Origin: Phenylobacterium sp.
GTDB taxonomy: Bacteria > Pseudomonadota > Alphaproteobacteria > Caulobacterales > Caulobacteraceae
Assembly: GCF_030645195.1 (NCBI RefSeq)
Contig: NZ_JAUSLW010000066.1
Coordinates: 1-43,187, forward strand
Direction: 5' to 3'
DNA: 43,187 nt
Under the pieces are notes generated by a model. That model was not told the origin of the DNA, searched no databases, and was given only the letters and a program-made list of their open reading frames with translations. Below, in pieces: positions 1 to 7,403 of the stretch. Numbering within the stretch: the stretch's first letter is position 1; every line of letters begins with the position of its first letter. Both the position numbers and the translations under genes were made by a program.

Positions 1-1
1 C

Positions 2-832
2 TTCGCCGAGATCGCCCAGCGGACCCCGCACATCGCCGACCTGAAGCCCGGCGGCCGCTTCGTGGCCAAGGACATGGGCGAGGCCGGCGGCATGCCCATG
101 CTGCTGAAGACCCTGCTGGAGGGCGGCTTCATCCACGGCGATTGCATGACGGTGACCGGCAAGACCATCGCCGAGAACGTCAAGGACGTGAAATGGCGCG
201 ATGACCAGGTGGTGATCCGCAAGGTCAGTGAGCCGCTCTCGCCCACCGGCGGCGTGGTGGGGCTGTGGGGCTCGCTGGCCCCCGACGGCGCCATCGTCAA
301 GGTGGCCGGCATGACCAGCCACCGCAGCCACCGCGGCCCGGCCCGCTGCTTCGAGGGCGAGGACGCCTGTTTCGCCGCCGTCGAGGCCGGCGACTACAAG
401 GACGGCGACGTCCTGGTGATCCGCTATGAGGGCGCGCGCGGCGGTCCCGGCATGCGCGAGATGCTGTCCACCACGGCGGCCCTGTCGGGCCAGGGCCGGG
501 GCGACAAGGTGGCCCTGATCACCGACGGCCGCTTCTCCGGCGGCACGCGGGGCCTCTGCGTGGGCCACATCGGCCCCGAGGCCCAGATGGGCGGCCCCAT
601 CGCGCTCATCCAGGACGGCGACATCATCCACATCGACGCCGACGCCGGGGTTCTCGACCTCGAGGTCGACCCCATCGAGCTGGAGAACCGCCGCCGCCAC
701 TGGCAGCCCCGGGTGACCAACTACGGCTCCGGCGCCCTGTGGAAATACGCCCAGATCGTCGGCCCGGCCCACAAGGGCGCGGTGACCCATCCCGGCGCGG
801 CGGGGGAGAGCCACGTCTACGCGGATCTGTAG
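2..832 (+). CDS. ilvD: Dihydroxy-acid dehydratase (IlvD), C-terminal part
   Basis: The reading frame is open from the left window edge to a TAG stop, giving the last 276 or so residues of a protein that is usually about 570-610 aa. Dihydroxy-acid dehydratase removes water from dihydroxy acids in valine and isoleucine synthesis and uses an Fe-S cluster. The visible part is the C-terminal swivelling domain. It carries the family motif ITDGRFSGGTRG, whose serine is the proposed catalytic base in the family, followed by GHIGPEA, and it ends in a KYAQIVGPAHKGAVTHPG tail. Sugar-acid dehydratases of the IlvD/Edd family share this domain. The tail favours a true IlvD, but the Fe-S cysteines lie outside the window, so the substrate is not certain. 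Confidence 0.85.
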   Translation, partial: FAEIAQRTPHIADLKPGGRFVAKDMGEAGGMPMLLKTLLEGGFIHGDCMTVTGKTIAENVKDVKWRDDQVVIRKVSEPLSPTGGVVGLWGSLAPDGAIVKVAGMTSHRSHRGPARCFEGEDACFAAVEAGDYKDGDVLVIRYEGARGGPGMREMLSTTAALSGQGRGDKVALITDGRFSGGTRGLCVGHIGPEAQMGGPIALIQDGDIIHIDADAGVLDLEVDPIELENRRRHWQPRVTNYGSGALWKYAQIVGPAHKGAVTHPGAAGESHVYADL

Positions 833-928
833 GGGGGCGGCATTCGGAGCAGGGTTGGCGCCTCGCCTCCCTCCTGCGCCGGGGGATCGTGTAGGCTCAA
901 GGGCATCGGGTTCGCGTGATCTAGATCC

Positions 929-1083
929 TCCCCCAGGCGCGTAGCGCCGATGTGGGGGAGGTGGCGCGCGCCGTTAGGCGCGTGTCGGAGGGGGATCAAC
1001 GTAGTTGACGGTCGCCGCCCGAAAACAAGAGTCAAAGTCCCCCTCAGTCGGCTTCGCCGCCAGCTCCCCCAGAGGGGGAGCAT
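929..1083. repeat. Intergenic inverted hairpin pair (family D)
   Basis: This element fills much of the gap between ilvD and the racemase gene. A left arm at about 929-992 begins CTCCCCCAGGCGCG and ends TCGGAGGGGGA. A right arm at about 1038-1083 begins TCCCCCTCAGTCGGC and ends AGAGGGGGAGCA. Each arm can fold on itself through CTCCCC/GGGGAG, and the two arms are imperfect reverse complements of one another. The roughly 45-nt loop has no gene. It looks like a dispersed non-coding palindromic element of the kind common in Caulobacterales; that last statement is an inference. Confidence 0.7.
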
Positions 1084-1112
1084 CTTGGAATCGTGAGCCC
1101 GGAGACACTGTC

Positions 1113-1796
1113 ATGAAGACGTTGGGCCTGCTCGGCGGGATGAGCGCCGAGAGCACGACCCTCTACTACCAGGAGCTCAACCGCCTGGTGCGCGAACGGC
1201 TGGGCGGGCTGCACTCGGCCCAGCTGCTGCTGTGGTCGGTGGACTTCGCCGGGATCGCGGCGATGCAGGCCGAGGGCGACTGGGACGGGGCCGGAGCGGT
1301 GCTGGCCGAGGCCGCCCGGCGGCTGGAGGGGGCGGGAGCCGACGCCATCCTGATCTGCGCCAACACCATGCACCTGGTGGCCGACCAGGTGCAGGCCGCC
1401 GTGACCGTGCCGGTGATCCACATCGCCGACGCGACGGCGGACGCGGTGAAGGCGGCGGGGTGTAAGCGGCCCCTGCTGCTGGCGACCAGGTTCACCATGG
1501 AGAAGGACTTCTATCGCGGGCGGCTGGCGGGGCAGGGCGTCGAGGCCATCGTGCCCGACCTGGCCGACCGCGACCGGCTGCACGCCATCATCTATGACGA
1601 GCTCTGCCAGGGGGTGATGTCGGCGGCGTCGAAGGGCGAGGTTCTGGCCATGATCGCCAGGGCGGAGGGGGCCGACTGCGTGATCTTCGGCTGCACGGAG
1701 ATCGGGCTGCTGCTGGCGCCGGAGGATTTGAGCGTGCCGGTGGTGGACACGGCGCTGGTGCATGCGCGGACGGGTGTGGAATTCGCGCTGGGGTGA
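1113..1796 (+). CDS. Aspartate/glutamate racemase family protein
   Basis: The protein has 227 aa and begins MKTLGLLGGMSAESTTLYY, the typical opening of the Asp/Glu racemase family. These cytoplasmic, cofactor-independent enzymes invert amino acids with two cysteines. Both cysteines are present in their motifs: Cys82 in CANTMH and Cys194 in GCTEI. The length fits the aspartate racemase/YgeA branch (about 230 aa) rather than MurI (about 265-280 aa). The ATG at 1113 was chosen because the family N-terminus starts there; the frame stays open upstream only through repeat D. The substrate could be aspartate, glutamate or a broader set. It stands alone on this strand, with repeat D before it and a toxin-antitoxin promoter after it. 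Confidence 0.85.
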   Translation: MKTLGLLGGMSAESTTLYYQELNRLVRERLGGLHSAQLLLWSVDFAGIAAMQAEGDWDGAGAVLAEAARRLEGAGADAILICANTMHLVADQVQAAVTVPVIHIADATADAVKAAGCKRPLLLATRFTMEKDFYRGRLAGQGVEAIVPDLADRDRLHAIIYDELCQGVMSAASKGEVLAMIARAEGADCVIFGCTEIGLLLAPEDLSVPVVDTALVHARTGVEFALG

Positions 1797-1837
1797 ACCT
1801 ATGCCTCGGTTAGCTCGGGGAAGGTGTGATGACGTGC

Positions 1838-1866
1838 TTGAAATGTATAGCTCCTAGAGCTATACT
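1838..1866 (+). promoter_or_regulatory. Promoter with internal operator for the RelE/XRE toxin-antitoxin operon
   Basis: A near-consensus sigma-70 type promoter is visible: TTGAAA at 1838-1843, a 17-bp spacer, and TATACT at 1861-1866. A perfect palindrome, GTATAGCT-cctag-AGCTATAC (1845-1865), fills the spacer and covers the -10 box. The predicted start is near 1873, only about 14 nt before the toxin ATG at 1887. This is the expected place for the XRE antitoxin to bind and shut off its own operon. The binding itself is inferred. Confidence 0.8.
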
Positions 1867-1886
1867 TAGTGAAGTGCGGAGACCCG

Positions 1887-2279
1887 ATGAGCGTCTACAA
1901 GACCAAGGAGTTTTCGAGGTTCGCCCGCAAGGCGGATTTGGGAAGCGTGGAGTTGCTCGAAGCGGCCAAGGCCGTGGCGTCTGGCCGATGGGACGCCGAC
2001 CTCGGCGGCGGCGTCTTCAAGCAGCGGATCGCCCGCGAAGGCGGCGGCAAGTCCGGCGGCTTTCGGACGATCATCCTGTTCAAGGTCGGCGGACACAGCT
2101 TCTTCGTCCACGGCTTCGCCAAGAACGAGAAGGCGAACGTCACGCCCAAGGAGCTCAAGGCGTTGAAAGCCTTGGCCGCCACCTTCCTTGGCCTCGACGC
2201 CGAGGCCCTGGCGAAGGCGAGCGCCGCCGGTGAGATTGCAGAGGTCAGGAACGATGGCGAAGACGGCGAGCAAGACTGA
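1887..2279 (+). CDS. RelE-family toxin (PF06296 type)
   Basis: This 130-aa basic protein starts MSVYKTKEFSRFARKADL and contains GGVFKQRIAREGGGKSGGFR and HSFFVHGFAKNEKANVT. That pattern is typical of RelE-superfamily toxins of the PF06296 group, which cut mRNA at the ribosome when their antitoxin is lost. The start at 1887 has a GGAG ribosome site at 1878-1881; a GTG at 1869 is possible but would put the ribosome site inside the gene. The toxin gene comes first and its end overlaps the antitoxin start by 26 bp, as in higBA-type loci. Toxicity is inferred from family and layout. The C-terminal tail (AEALAKASAAGEIAEV) is longer than in minimal RelE proteins. Confidence 0.85.
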   Translation: MSVYKTKEFSRFARKADLGSVELLEAAKAVASGRWDADLGGGVFKQRIAREGGGKSGGFRTIILFKVGGHSFFVHGFAKNEKANVTPKELKALKALAATFLGLDAEALAKASAAGEIAEVRNDGEDGEQD

Positions 2280-2580
2280 GAGCGGCATCCTCGGCACGGT
2301 CCACAAGACGGCCGCTGGCCTGCATCGCGCCGGCGTCATCGACAAGGCCACCATGCGCGAGTTCGACGTCATGTGCCTGACCCCGGTGACGCCCATGGCG
2401 CCGGACGAGATCAAGGCGCTGCGGGAGCGCGAGCAGGTGTCCCAGCCGGTGTTCGCGAGCTACCTGAACGTCCGGAAGGATGCCGTGAGCAAGTGGGAGC
2501 GCGGCGAGAAGCGGCCGGACGGACCGTCGCTGAAGCTGCTGAACCTGGTCAGGGCGAAGGGGCTCCAGGCGATAGCGTGA
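2254..2580 (+). CDS. XRE-family antitoxin (HigA-like)
   Basis: A 108-aa protein with a helix-turn-helix of the Cro/CI type in its second half: IKALREREQVSQPVFASYLN, then VRKDAVSKWERGEKRPDGPSLKLL. This is the usual antitoxin partner for PF06296 toxins. It should bind the toxin through its N-terminal part and the operator at 1845-1865 through the HTH. The ATG at 2254 lies inside the toxin gene in another frame, so the two are probably translationally coupled. The motif RPDGPSLKLL after the recognition helix matches the HigA2/NadS-like group. Autoregulation is inferred from the operator. Confidence 0.87.
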   Translation: MAKTASKTESGILGTVHKTAAGLHRAGVIDKATMREFDVMCLTPVTPMAPDEIKALREREQVSQPVFASYLNVRKDAVSKWERGEKRPDGPSLKLLNLVRAKGLQAIA

Positions 2581-2615
2581 CGCGGGCATGGCGATCATGC
2601 TGGGGTGAAACAACC

Positions 2616-2724
2616 CCCGCTCACCCCGGCGAAGGCCGGGGCCCAGGTCGTAGGTCACGACCTGAGTCCAGACGCCTGAATCGGTTGATGAATCTGGGTC
2701 CCGGCCTTCGCCGGGATGAGCGGG
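2616..2724. repeat. Inverted repeat pair, variant of family A
   Basis: The gap after the antitoxin holds two long arms in opposite orientation. The left arm (2616-2646) reads CCCGCTCACCCCGGCGAAGG and continues to GGGGCCCAG. The right arm (2694-2724) reads CTGGGTCCCGGCCTTCGCCG and continues to GATGAGCGGG. They are almost perfect reverse complements. The 47-nt spacer contains a smaller palindrome (GGTCGTAGGTCACGACC). It can fold into a strong hairpin and may stop transcription from both sides, since the genes on either side converge here. There is no coding signal inside. Confidence 0.8.
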
Positions 2725-2752
2725 CTTTGGGGCGGCGGGTCCGCCCCACTGA

Positions 2753-3445
2753 TCAGGAGACCGCGGAGACCCCGAACAGGAAGGGGTGGGCGAGCGCCAG
2801 GGCGATGTAGACGACGATGGCCGCCAGGATGCGCCAGAGGCCGATCTCGCCGAGCTTCAGGGTCTGGCGGCCGGTCAGGATGGCGCCGAAGGGGATGTTG
2901 GAGGTCTGGGCGGCGAAGGCGTTCCACTTGTCGCCCAGCGCCCGCTTGCGCTTGGCGTCGATGCTGGCGGTGCCGAACAGGGCCAGGACCAGCAGGCCGC
3001 CGAACAGGGCGATGCTGGCGCGGTCGCCGTTCACCAGCAGGTGGCCGCCCGCCCACAGGACCAAGCCCCACAGGAAGGGATGGCGGGTGATCCGCAGCAT
3101 GCCCTTGACCAGGTCGGGGCGGTCCAGGGCGCCCTCCTGCCGGACGCTGGTGGGGTTGGGGGTGGTCAGGCCCACCACCACGAACAGGAAGGCCAGGGCC
3201 TGGACGCCCAGTTGGATCTTCCAGGTCAGCGGGGTGACCTCCCAGTAGGCGAGGTTCCAGTCGGCGTTGCGGCTGTCGGCGAAGGCGAAGCCCAGCCAGG
3301 CGAGGCCCGCGGCCGAGGCCAGGGAGAACAGGCCCATATAGGGGCCCTCGCCGATCGTTCCGGTGAGCGCGCCGCGCAGGCGCGTGCCTGAGACCAGCAG
3401 GTGCAGCAGGATGAAGAAGGCCGCCGCGGCGAGCAGATTGGTCAT
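2753..3445 (-). CDS. NnrU family membrane protein
   Basis: The 230-aa protein is strongly hydrophobic with about six membrane spans. It shows the NnrU-domain features: the N-terminal HLLVSGTRLRGAL, the central RITRHPFLWGLVLWAGGHLL and FGTASIDAKRKRALG. NnrU was first linked to nitric-oxide metabolism in denitrifiers, but the family is wider and its biochemical role is unknown; it is related to the isoprenylcysteine methyltransferase fold. No nitrite or NO reductase genes are nearby, so a role in denitrification has no support here. The start ATG is close to a GGGGAGG-type ribosome site. The gene reads towards the toxin-antitoxin pair. Confidence 0.85.
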   Translation of the reverse strand: MTNLLAAAAFFILLHLLVSGTRLRGALTGTIGEGPYMGLFSLASAAGLAWLGFAFADSRNADWNLAYWEVTPLTWKIQLGVQALAFLFVVVGLTTPNPTSVRQEGALDRPDLVKGMLRITRHPFLWGLVLWAGGHLLVNGDRASIALFGGLLVLALFGTASIDAKRKRALGDKWNAFAAQTSNIPFGAILTGRQTLKLGEIGLWRILAAIVVYIALALAHPFLFGVSAVS

Positions 3446-3529
3446 GGAAACCTCCCCTTGGGTTGAGGGGAGGGTGCGCGCGTTAATTTACAGCGTCAAG
3501 TTTAGAGTGGAGGGAGAGGGTGGAGCGCA

Positions 3530-3815
3530 CCCTTCTCCCCCTGTGGGAGAAGGTGACCGGTCGGATGGGGGCGCGCGCTCCCCTTTCAGAACAACAACTG
3601 TCGTCATCCCGGACGGCCGCCAGGCCGAGCCGGGACCCAGGGGCCACGCCCGCTGCCCCTGGGTCCCGGCGCGGAGTTTATCCTTGGGCCGACCAGAGGT
3701 CGGACCCGAGGGCTTCGCTGCGGCCGGGATGACGGAGTGGGTTTGCTTGAGGAGACTGTCGACCCCTCATCCGACCCTGCTCCGCAGGGCCACCTTCTCC
3801 CGCAAGGGGAGAAGG
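3530..3815. repeat. Composite intergenic repeat: family A nested inside family B
   Basis: The 396-bp gap between NnrU and the next gene is nearly all repeat. The outer element (B) has a left arm from 3530 (CCCTTCTCCCCCTGTGGGAG and GACCGGTCGGATG) and a right arm at 3761-3815 (GACCCCTCATCCGACC to AGGGGAGAAGG). Between the arms lies element A, 3603-3733, bounded by GTCATCCCGG and CCGGGATGAC and containing CCCAGGGG/CCCCTGGGTCCCGG. The same nested arrangement recurs at 17574-17781, and B without A is at 15584-15744. No gene is visible in the element. Confidence 0.8.
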
Positions 3816-3841
3816 AAACCCGAGATCAATCCGACAAGGCC

Positions 3842-4543
3842 CTACCGTTCTTCGCCGTCGTCCAGGTCGTCATCGTCGTCCGTCTCCCAGGGCGGAGGTT
3901 CGGCGCCGGCGCGGGGTTGGGGCGGGGGCAGTTCGGCCTGGGGCGGCGGCGCGGCCGGTGGCGGGGCGACGACCGAGGCTGCGACGACCGGGGAGGCGGC
4001 GGCCAGGACGTGGGGCGCCCGGGGGCGGCGCAGGATGGCCTCGGCCCGGGCCAACCAGCGGTTAGCCTCCAGCACGGCGGCGCCCGGCGAGGCGGCCACC
4101 CGGCGGGCCTCGTCGCCCGCCACCCAGAGGTCCAGCTCGAAGTCGGGGTTCTGGGGGTCGTCGAAGATCAGCCGCAGGGTGACGCGGGTCGCGTGGCTGA
4201 CCCGTTGGTCCAGGGCCCGGCGGGGCTCCTCGCGGTGGGCGCGGGCCACCACCTGGCCGTCGATGATCAGCTCGGCGCCCATCAGCTCGTCGATGCGGTA
4301 GATCAGGCACCAGGCGCCGGAATCCCAGGCCACGGCGGCGAGACCCGTGGCGAAGGAGAAGCCGACCCCACGCCCGCGCCCCTTGGCCACCAGCAGGGCC
4401 TCGGGCTCGCCCTTCAGCACGCGCCGCAGGGCGCGGCCGATGCGCCGCTCCTCGTCGAAGAACCAGATGGCCGCCGAGCCCGCGAAGGTCACGGCGGTCC
4501 CGGCCAGGGCGAGCAGCAGGAGGAGCCGGACGACGTCGTTCAT
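3842..4543 (-). CDS. Conserved hypothetical membrane-anchored protein
   Basis: I do not recognise this 233-aa protein. It begins with one hydrophobic segment (about residues 5-28, VVRLLLLLALAGTAVTFAGS) that could be a signal anchor. A folded domain of about 130 residues follows, with FDEERRIGRALRRVLKGEPEA and a repeated pattern of aromatic and acidic residues. From about residue 178 the chain is rich in proline and alanine, and it ends in a run of aspartates (DDDDDLDD). The composition suggests a single-pass protein with a disordered tail. The aligned neighbours DUF2145 and its partner are also envelope proteins on the same strand, but a 43-bp gap and a separate start leave an operon uncertain. 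Confidence 0.6.
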   Translation of the reverse strand: MNDVVRLLLLLALAGTAVTFAGSAAIWFFDEERRIGRALRRVLKGEPEALLVAKGRGRGVGFSFATGLAAVAWDSGAWCLIYRIDELMGAELIIDGQVVARAHREEPRRALDQRVSHATRVTLRLIFDDPQNPDFELDLWVAGDEARRVAASPGAAVLEANRWLARAEAILRRPRAPHVLAAASPVVAASVVAPPPAAPPPQAELPPPQPRAGAEPPPWETDDDDDLDDGEER

Positions 4544-4586
4544 GGCGCCAGGCTAGAGCGGTTCGCGGCGTGCGAGAAGCCTCGCC

Positions 4587-5393
4587 TCACCGGGCGTAGT
4601 TGATGGAATAGGTGGCTTCCAACAGATTGTTTTCGCGCATGAATTCGGCCATCGATTCATAGGTCGCGGTGCGGATCGGCCCCTGCTGGTCGTCGGTGCG
4701 CAGGCGCTGGTCGGCGATGGGGCCAAACAGCCGCAGGACGGCGTTGGCCTTCACCAGGGTCGGCTTGTAGTGGGCCTTGAGGTCGGCGGTGATCTGGTCG
4801 GGATCGCTGGTCCCCCAGATGGCGGCGGCGATGACGTTGAGCATGAAGTTGTTGCAGTTCTGGTAGGTCCGCTTCCACGGATTGGCCACCAGGGAATAGC
4901 GGCGGTTGTGGACCGCCTGGTAGGTGGGGCTGTCGATCACCGCGATGATCCGGCGCTGCATCTCCGGCGAGGGGATGATCACCGCCATGTCGTCGACGGT
5001 GGAGCCGCGGGTGAAGTCGAAGGGATAGTCCTGGACCAGCCGGCTCTCGATCTTGGGCCAGGCGACGCCGTCGCCGGCATAGAGGTTGTAGACGGCGTAG
5101 CCCTGCTGGGTCCTGCCGTCGGCGGTCTTGATGGTCCGGTACACCCAGAAGCCGCCGTGGGTGTAGCTGATCCCCTCCGGCAGCTGGCTGCGGGGCCGGC
5201 CGGTGCGGAAGACGATGGCCAGGCGGGAGCCGCGCGCGGCCAGGTCGCGCTCCACCTGCTTGGAGAAGCCGGCGGCCTCCGGGGCGGTGAAGTGCGGGGC
5301 GATGGCGTGGGCCGAGGAGTCCTGGGCGGCGGCGGGCAGGGCGCCCGTGCTCAGGACCCCGGCCAGGGCGGCGGCGAGGGCGAGGCGCCTCAT
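4587..5393 (-). CDS. Secreted DUF2145 family protein
   Basis: The 268-aa protein has a clear signal peptide (MRRLALAAALAGVLSTGALP followed by AAAQ). The mature part has the DUF2145 signatures: THGGFWVYRTI, QGYAVYNLYAGDG, VQDYPFDFTRGSTVDDMAVIIPSPEMQRRI and WKRTYQNCNNFMLNV. The conserved Asn-Cys-Asn and the early THGG motif recall a papain-like or NlpC-like cysteine hydrolase layout; that comparison is my inference. The frame is open far upstream, but the ATG at 5393 gives the signal peptide and overlaps the upstream gene's stop as ATGA, so it was chosen. It should act in the periplasm. Confidence 0.8.
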   Translation of the reverse strand: MRRLALAAALAGVLSTGALPAAAQDSSAHAIAPHFTAPEAAGFSKQVERDLAARGSRLAIVFRTGRPRSQLPEGISYTHGGFWVYRTIKTADGRTQQGYAVYNLYAGDGVAWPKIESRLVQDYPFDFTRGSTVDDMAVIIPSPEMQRRIIAVIDSPTYQAVHNRRYSLVANPWKRTYQNCNNFMLNVIAAAIWGTSDPDQITADLKAHYKPTLVKANAVLRLFGPIADQRLRTDDQQGPIRTATYESMAEFMRENNLLEATYSINYAR

Positions 5394-5749
5394 TGCTTGG
5401 CCTGGGTGTCGAAGGGCACGGCCGGGGCCGGATCGGGGGAGACCACGACGTGGTCGTCCACCACCAGCCTGCCCGAGGCGTCGGCGATCTCGGAAACCGC
5501 GCCGCCGACCCCGACCGAGGCCGCGCCGCTGGCGGCCACGGCCGAACCGCCCGCCACCGAGCCCGCGCCCACCATGCCGACCGGCAGGGCCGAGACCCCC
5601 ACGGCGGTCTTCACGCCCGAGGCGGCCAGCAGACCCACGGCTTCCGAGGTCGCGGCCGAGGCGCCCGAGGCGTCGGCGGCGCTGTCCTGCGCGAAGGCGG
5701 GGGCGGCCAGCAGGGTGGCGGCAAGGGCGAGAAGCGGAAGCGAACGCAT
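5390..5749 (-). CDS. Small secreted Ala/Gly/Val-rich protein, partner of DUF2145
   Basis: The 119-aa protein starts with a signal peptide (MRSLPLLALAATLLAAPAFA, then QDSAAD). The mature part is of low complexity, rich in Ala, Gly, Ser and Val, with pairs such as VGMVGAGSVAGGSAVAASG that could form a glycine-rich hydrophobic segment. It ends in a more polar stretch with VVDDHVVVSPDPAPAVPFDT. It is the first gene of a two-gene unit: its TGA stop overlaps the ATG of the DUF2145 gene (ATGA), so the two are probably made together. I know no function for it. It may be exported or membrane-associated with its partner. Confidence 0.65.
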   Translation of the reverse strand: MRSLPLLALAATLLAAPAFAQDSAADASGASAATSEAVGLLAASGVKTAVGVSALPVGMVGAGSVAGGSAVAASGAASVGVGGAVSEIADASGRLVVDDHVVVSPDPAPAVPFDTQAKQ

Positions 5750-5892
5750 AGGGGGTCTTTCCTGTTGAGGGCGGCCTCTTAGCCAGGCCGTCCTGATCTC
5801 GCCAGTTAAGCTTTCGCAAGCTGAACCGTTGCTGACAGGCGGGCGATCTCCTGGGGGGCGTCGGGTCTGCGGGGCGGGCGTCTCCCCAAGGT

Positions 5893-6031
5893 GTCATCCC
5901 AGAAAGTCCGCAGGGCTTGTCCGGGCCCCAGAAGCGCCGGGCGTGCCGGAGATATCGGTGCCTATGGGTGGCTGCTTTGCGCCGTCGCTTCGCGATCCCG
6001 GTCTTCCGCGTGCCGCGGAAACCGGGATGAC
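5893..6031. repeat. Family A intergenic repeat, standalone
   Basis: The 296-bp gap between the secreted pair and xthA contains an element bounded by GTCATCCC (5893) and CCGGGATGAC (ending 6031), the same borders as the A units at 3603-3733 and 17611-17705. The inner part differs in sequence and has its own palindromes (GCTTCGCGATC and CCGCGTGCCGCGG). No gene is seen in it. The rest of the gap, 5750-5892, shows nothing I can name. Confidence 0.65.
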
Positions 6032-6045
6032 ACCCTTATCTCATC

Positions 6046-6825
6046 TTACAGGTCCAGTTCCGTCACCACCGGCACGTGGTCCGAGGGCTTGTCCCAGCCG
6101 CGGACGTCGCGGTGGATGACGCAGGCGGTGAGCTTGTCGGCGGCCTGGGGGGAGAGCAGGGCGAAGTCGATGCGGATGCCGTTGTTCCGCGGCCAGGCGC
6201 CGGCCTGGTAGTCCCAGAAGGTGTAGCTCTCGGGCGATCCGTCGATCTCCAGGAAGGCCTCGGTGAGGCCCAGCCACTTCAGCGCCCGGAAGGCCTCCCG
6301 GCTCTCGGTCTGGAAGAGGGCGTCGTCGGTCCAGTTCTGGGGATTGGCGGCGTCGCGGGGCTCGGGGATGACGTTGTAGTCGCCCACCAGGGCCAGCGGC
6401 TCCTCATAGGCCAGCAACTCCCGGACGTGGGCGTTGAGGCGCGCCATCCAGGCCAGCTTGTAGGCGAACTTCTCGGTTCCGATGGGGTTGCCGTTGGGCA
6501 GGTAGATCGAGGCCACCCTCACCGGGGTGGGGCCGGAGATCACCGCCTCGATATAGCGGGCGTGGTCGTCGCCGTCCTCGCCGGGCAGGCCCCTGCGGAC
6601 GTCCTCCAGCGGGGTCTTGGAGAGGATGGCCACGCCGTTGTAGGTCTTCTGGCCGTGGACGGCGATGTTATAGCCAAGCCGTTCAAAGGCTTCGGCGGGG
6701 AACTTCTCGTCGACGCACTTGATCTCCTGCAGGCAGGCGACGTCGGGGGAGACCTCCTCGAACCAGCGCAGGACGGTCTCCAGGCGGGCGTTGACCGAGT
6801 TGACGTTCCAGGTGGCGATCTTCAT
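6046..6825 (-). CDS. xthA: Exodeoxyribonuclease III (AP endonuclease)
   Basis: The 259-aa protein matches the ExoIII/EEP nuclease family over its full length. It cuts DNA at abasic sites and removes 3' blocking groups in base excision repair. The active-site residues are all in place: Asn7 (MKIATWNVNS), Glu34 (CLQEIK), Tyr109 (SIYLPNG), Asp149 and Asn151 (GDYNV), Asp220 (GIRIDFA), and Asp249-His250 (SDHVPV). The spacing follows E. coli XthA. The ATG opens directly on the family start. In many alphaproteobacteria xthA sits next to erpA; here a small membrane gene and a TonB receptor module come between them. Confidence 0.95.
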   Translation of the reverse strand: MKIATWNVNSVNARLETVLRWFEEVSPDVACLQEIKCVDEKFPAEAFERLGYNIAVHGQKTYNGVAILSKTPLEDVRRGLPGEDGDDHARYIEAVISGPTPVRVASIYLPNGNPIGTEKFAYKLAWMARLNAHVRELLAYEEPLALVGDYNVIPEPRDAANPQNWTDDALFQTESREAFRALKWLGLTEAFLEIDGSPESYTFWDYQAGAWPRNNGIRIDFALLSPQAADKLTACVIHRDVRGWDKPSDHVPVVTELDL

Positions 6826-6868
6826 GGGCGTCCTGCGGTGTGGCTGGGAGGGCTTGGCGTGGATCTTG

Positions 6869-6898
6869 CGTCTAGCCCCTCGATGCAGGGATCGCCAA
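6869..6898 (-). promoter_or_regulatory. Possible xthA promoter
   Basis: On the minus strand, 43-72 nt before the xthA ATG, TTGGCG is followed after 16 bp by GCTAGACG. This resembles the Caulobacter housekeeping promoter pattern (TTGaCgS, then GCTANAWC). The region also contains an 8-bp inverted repeat, GCTTGGCG/CGCCAAGC. The assignment is by eye only. Confidence 0.35.
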
Positions 6899-6996
6899 GC
6901 AAACTAGGACAGGCCGCTAGCCTGGGGGGCGAACTGGACGCCGCCCGCGCGGCGATTCAGTTTGACGCGTGGCGGGGCGACGGGGACCTTGCCCCC

Positions 6997-7335
6997 ATGT
7001 CAGGGGCCAGCAAGCCGGGCCGGCGGCTTTCGCGCCGCGCCAAGATGATCTGGATGGGGGTGGCGACCGCCGCCTGCCTGGCCCTGGCCCCGATCGGGGC
7101 CGTGGGCGCGCTGTTCTCGCCCCTGATCTTCGACCACCAGGGCAATATCCTCAATCCCCTGGCCTGGATCGCCTTCCTGCTGATGGTCCTGTTCTGGATC
7201 GTCTGCCTGATCGGCCCGTTCCTGGCCTGGGTGCTGTTCAAGCGCGACCGGGAGCCGCTGGCCTGGGCCGCCATGGCCGCGCCGTTGGCCTGGCTGACCG
7301 TGCTGGTGGCGATCCTGCAGTTCATTCCCGGCTGA
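6997..7335 (+). CDS. Small membrane protein of unknown function
   Basis: A 112-aa protein with a basic N-terminus (KPGRRLSRRAKM) and three hydrophobic segments at about residues 18-42, 52-80 and 88-110. The second contains NPLAWIAFLLMVLFWIVCLI. The frame is open far upstream because it runs antisense through xthA; the ATG at 6997 is where a sensible membrane protein begins, and it stands clear of xthA. I do not recognise a family. It is divergent from xthA and about 100 bp before the TonB receptor on the same strand. Confidence 0.6.
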   Translation: MSGASKPGRRLSRRAKMIWMGVATAACLALAPIGAVGALFSPLIFDHQGNILNPLAWIAFLLMVLFWIVCLIGPFLAWVLFKRDREPLAWAAMAAPLAWLTVLVAILQFIPG

Positions 7336-7403
7336 GCCTCGCCGCGGCCCGCTCGTGGCGGCGCGCGGTTGACCCGCGCCGGCGCCTCTGCCATGAGAGC
7401 GAT

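Noticed and set aside
1797..2724. A genomic island around the toxin-antitoxin pair
   Set aside because: There is no integrase, att-like direct repeat or tRNA gene, and the genes look like the rest in base use; only the promoter is AT-rich.
2755..2800. A possible connection of NnrU to denitrification
   Set aside because: No nitrite, nitric oxide or nitrous oxide reductase gene is in the window, and the family is common in non-denitrifiers.
6076..6996. Upstream extension of the small membrane protein frame
   Set aside because: It runs antisense through xthA, whose active site is fully conserved; the ATG at 6997 begins the plausible protein.
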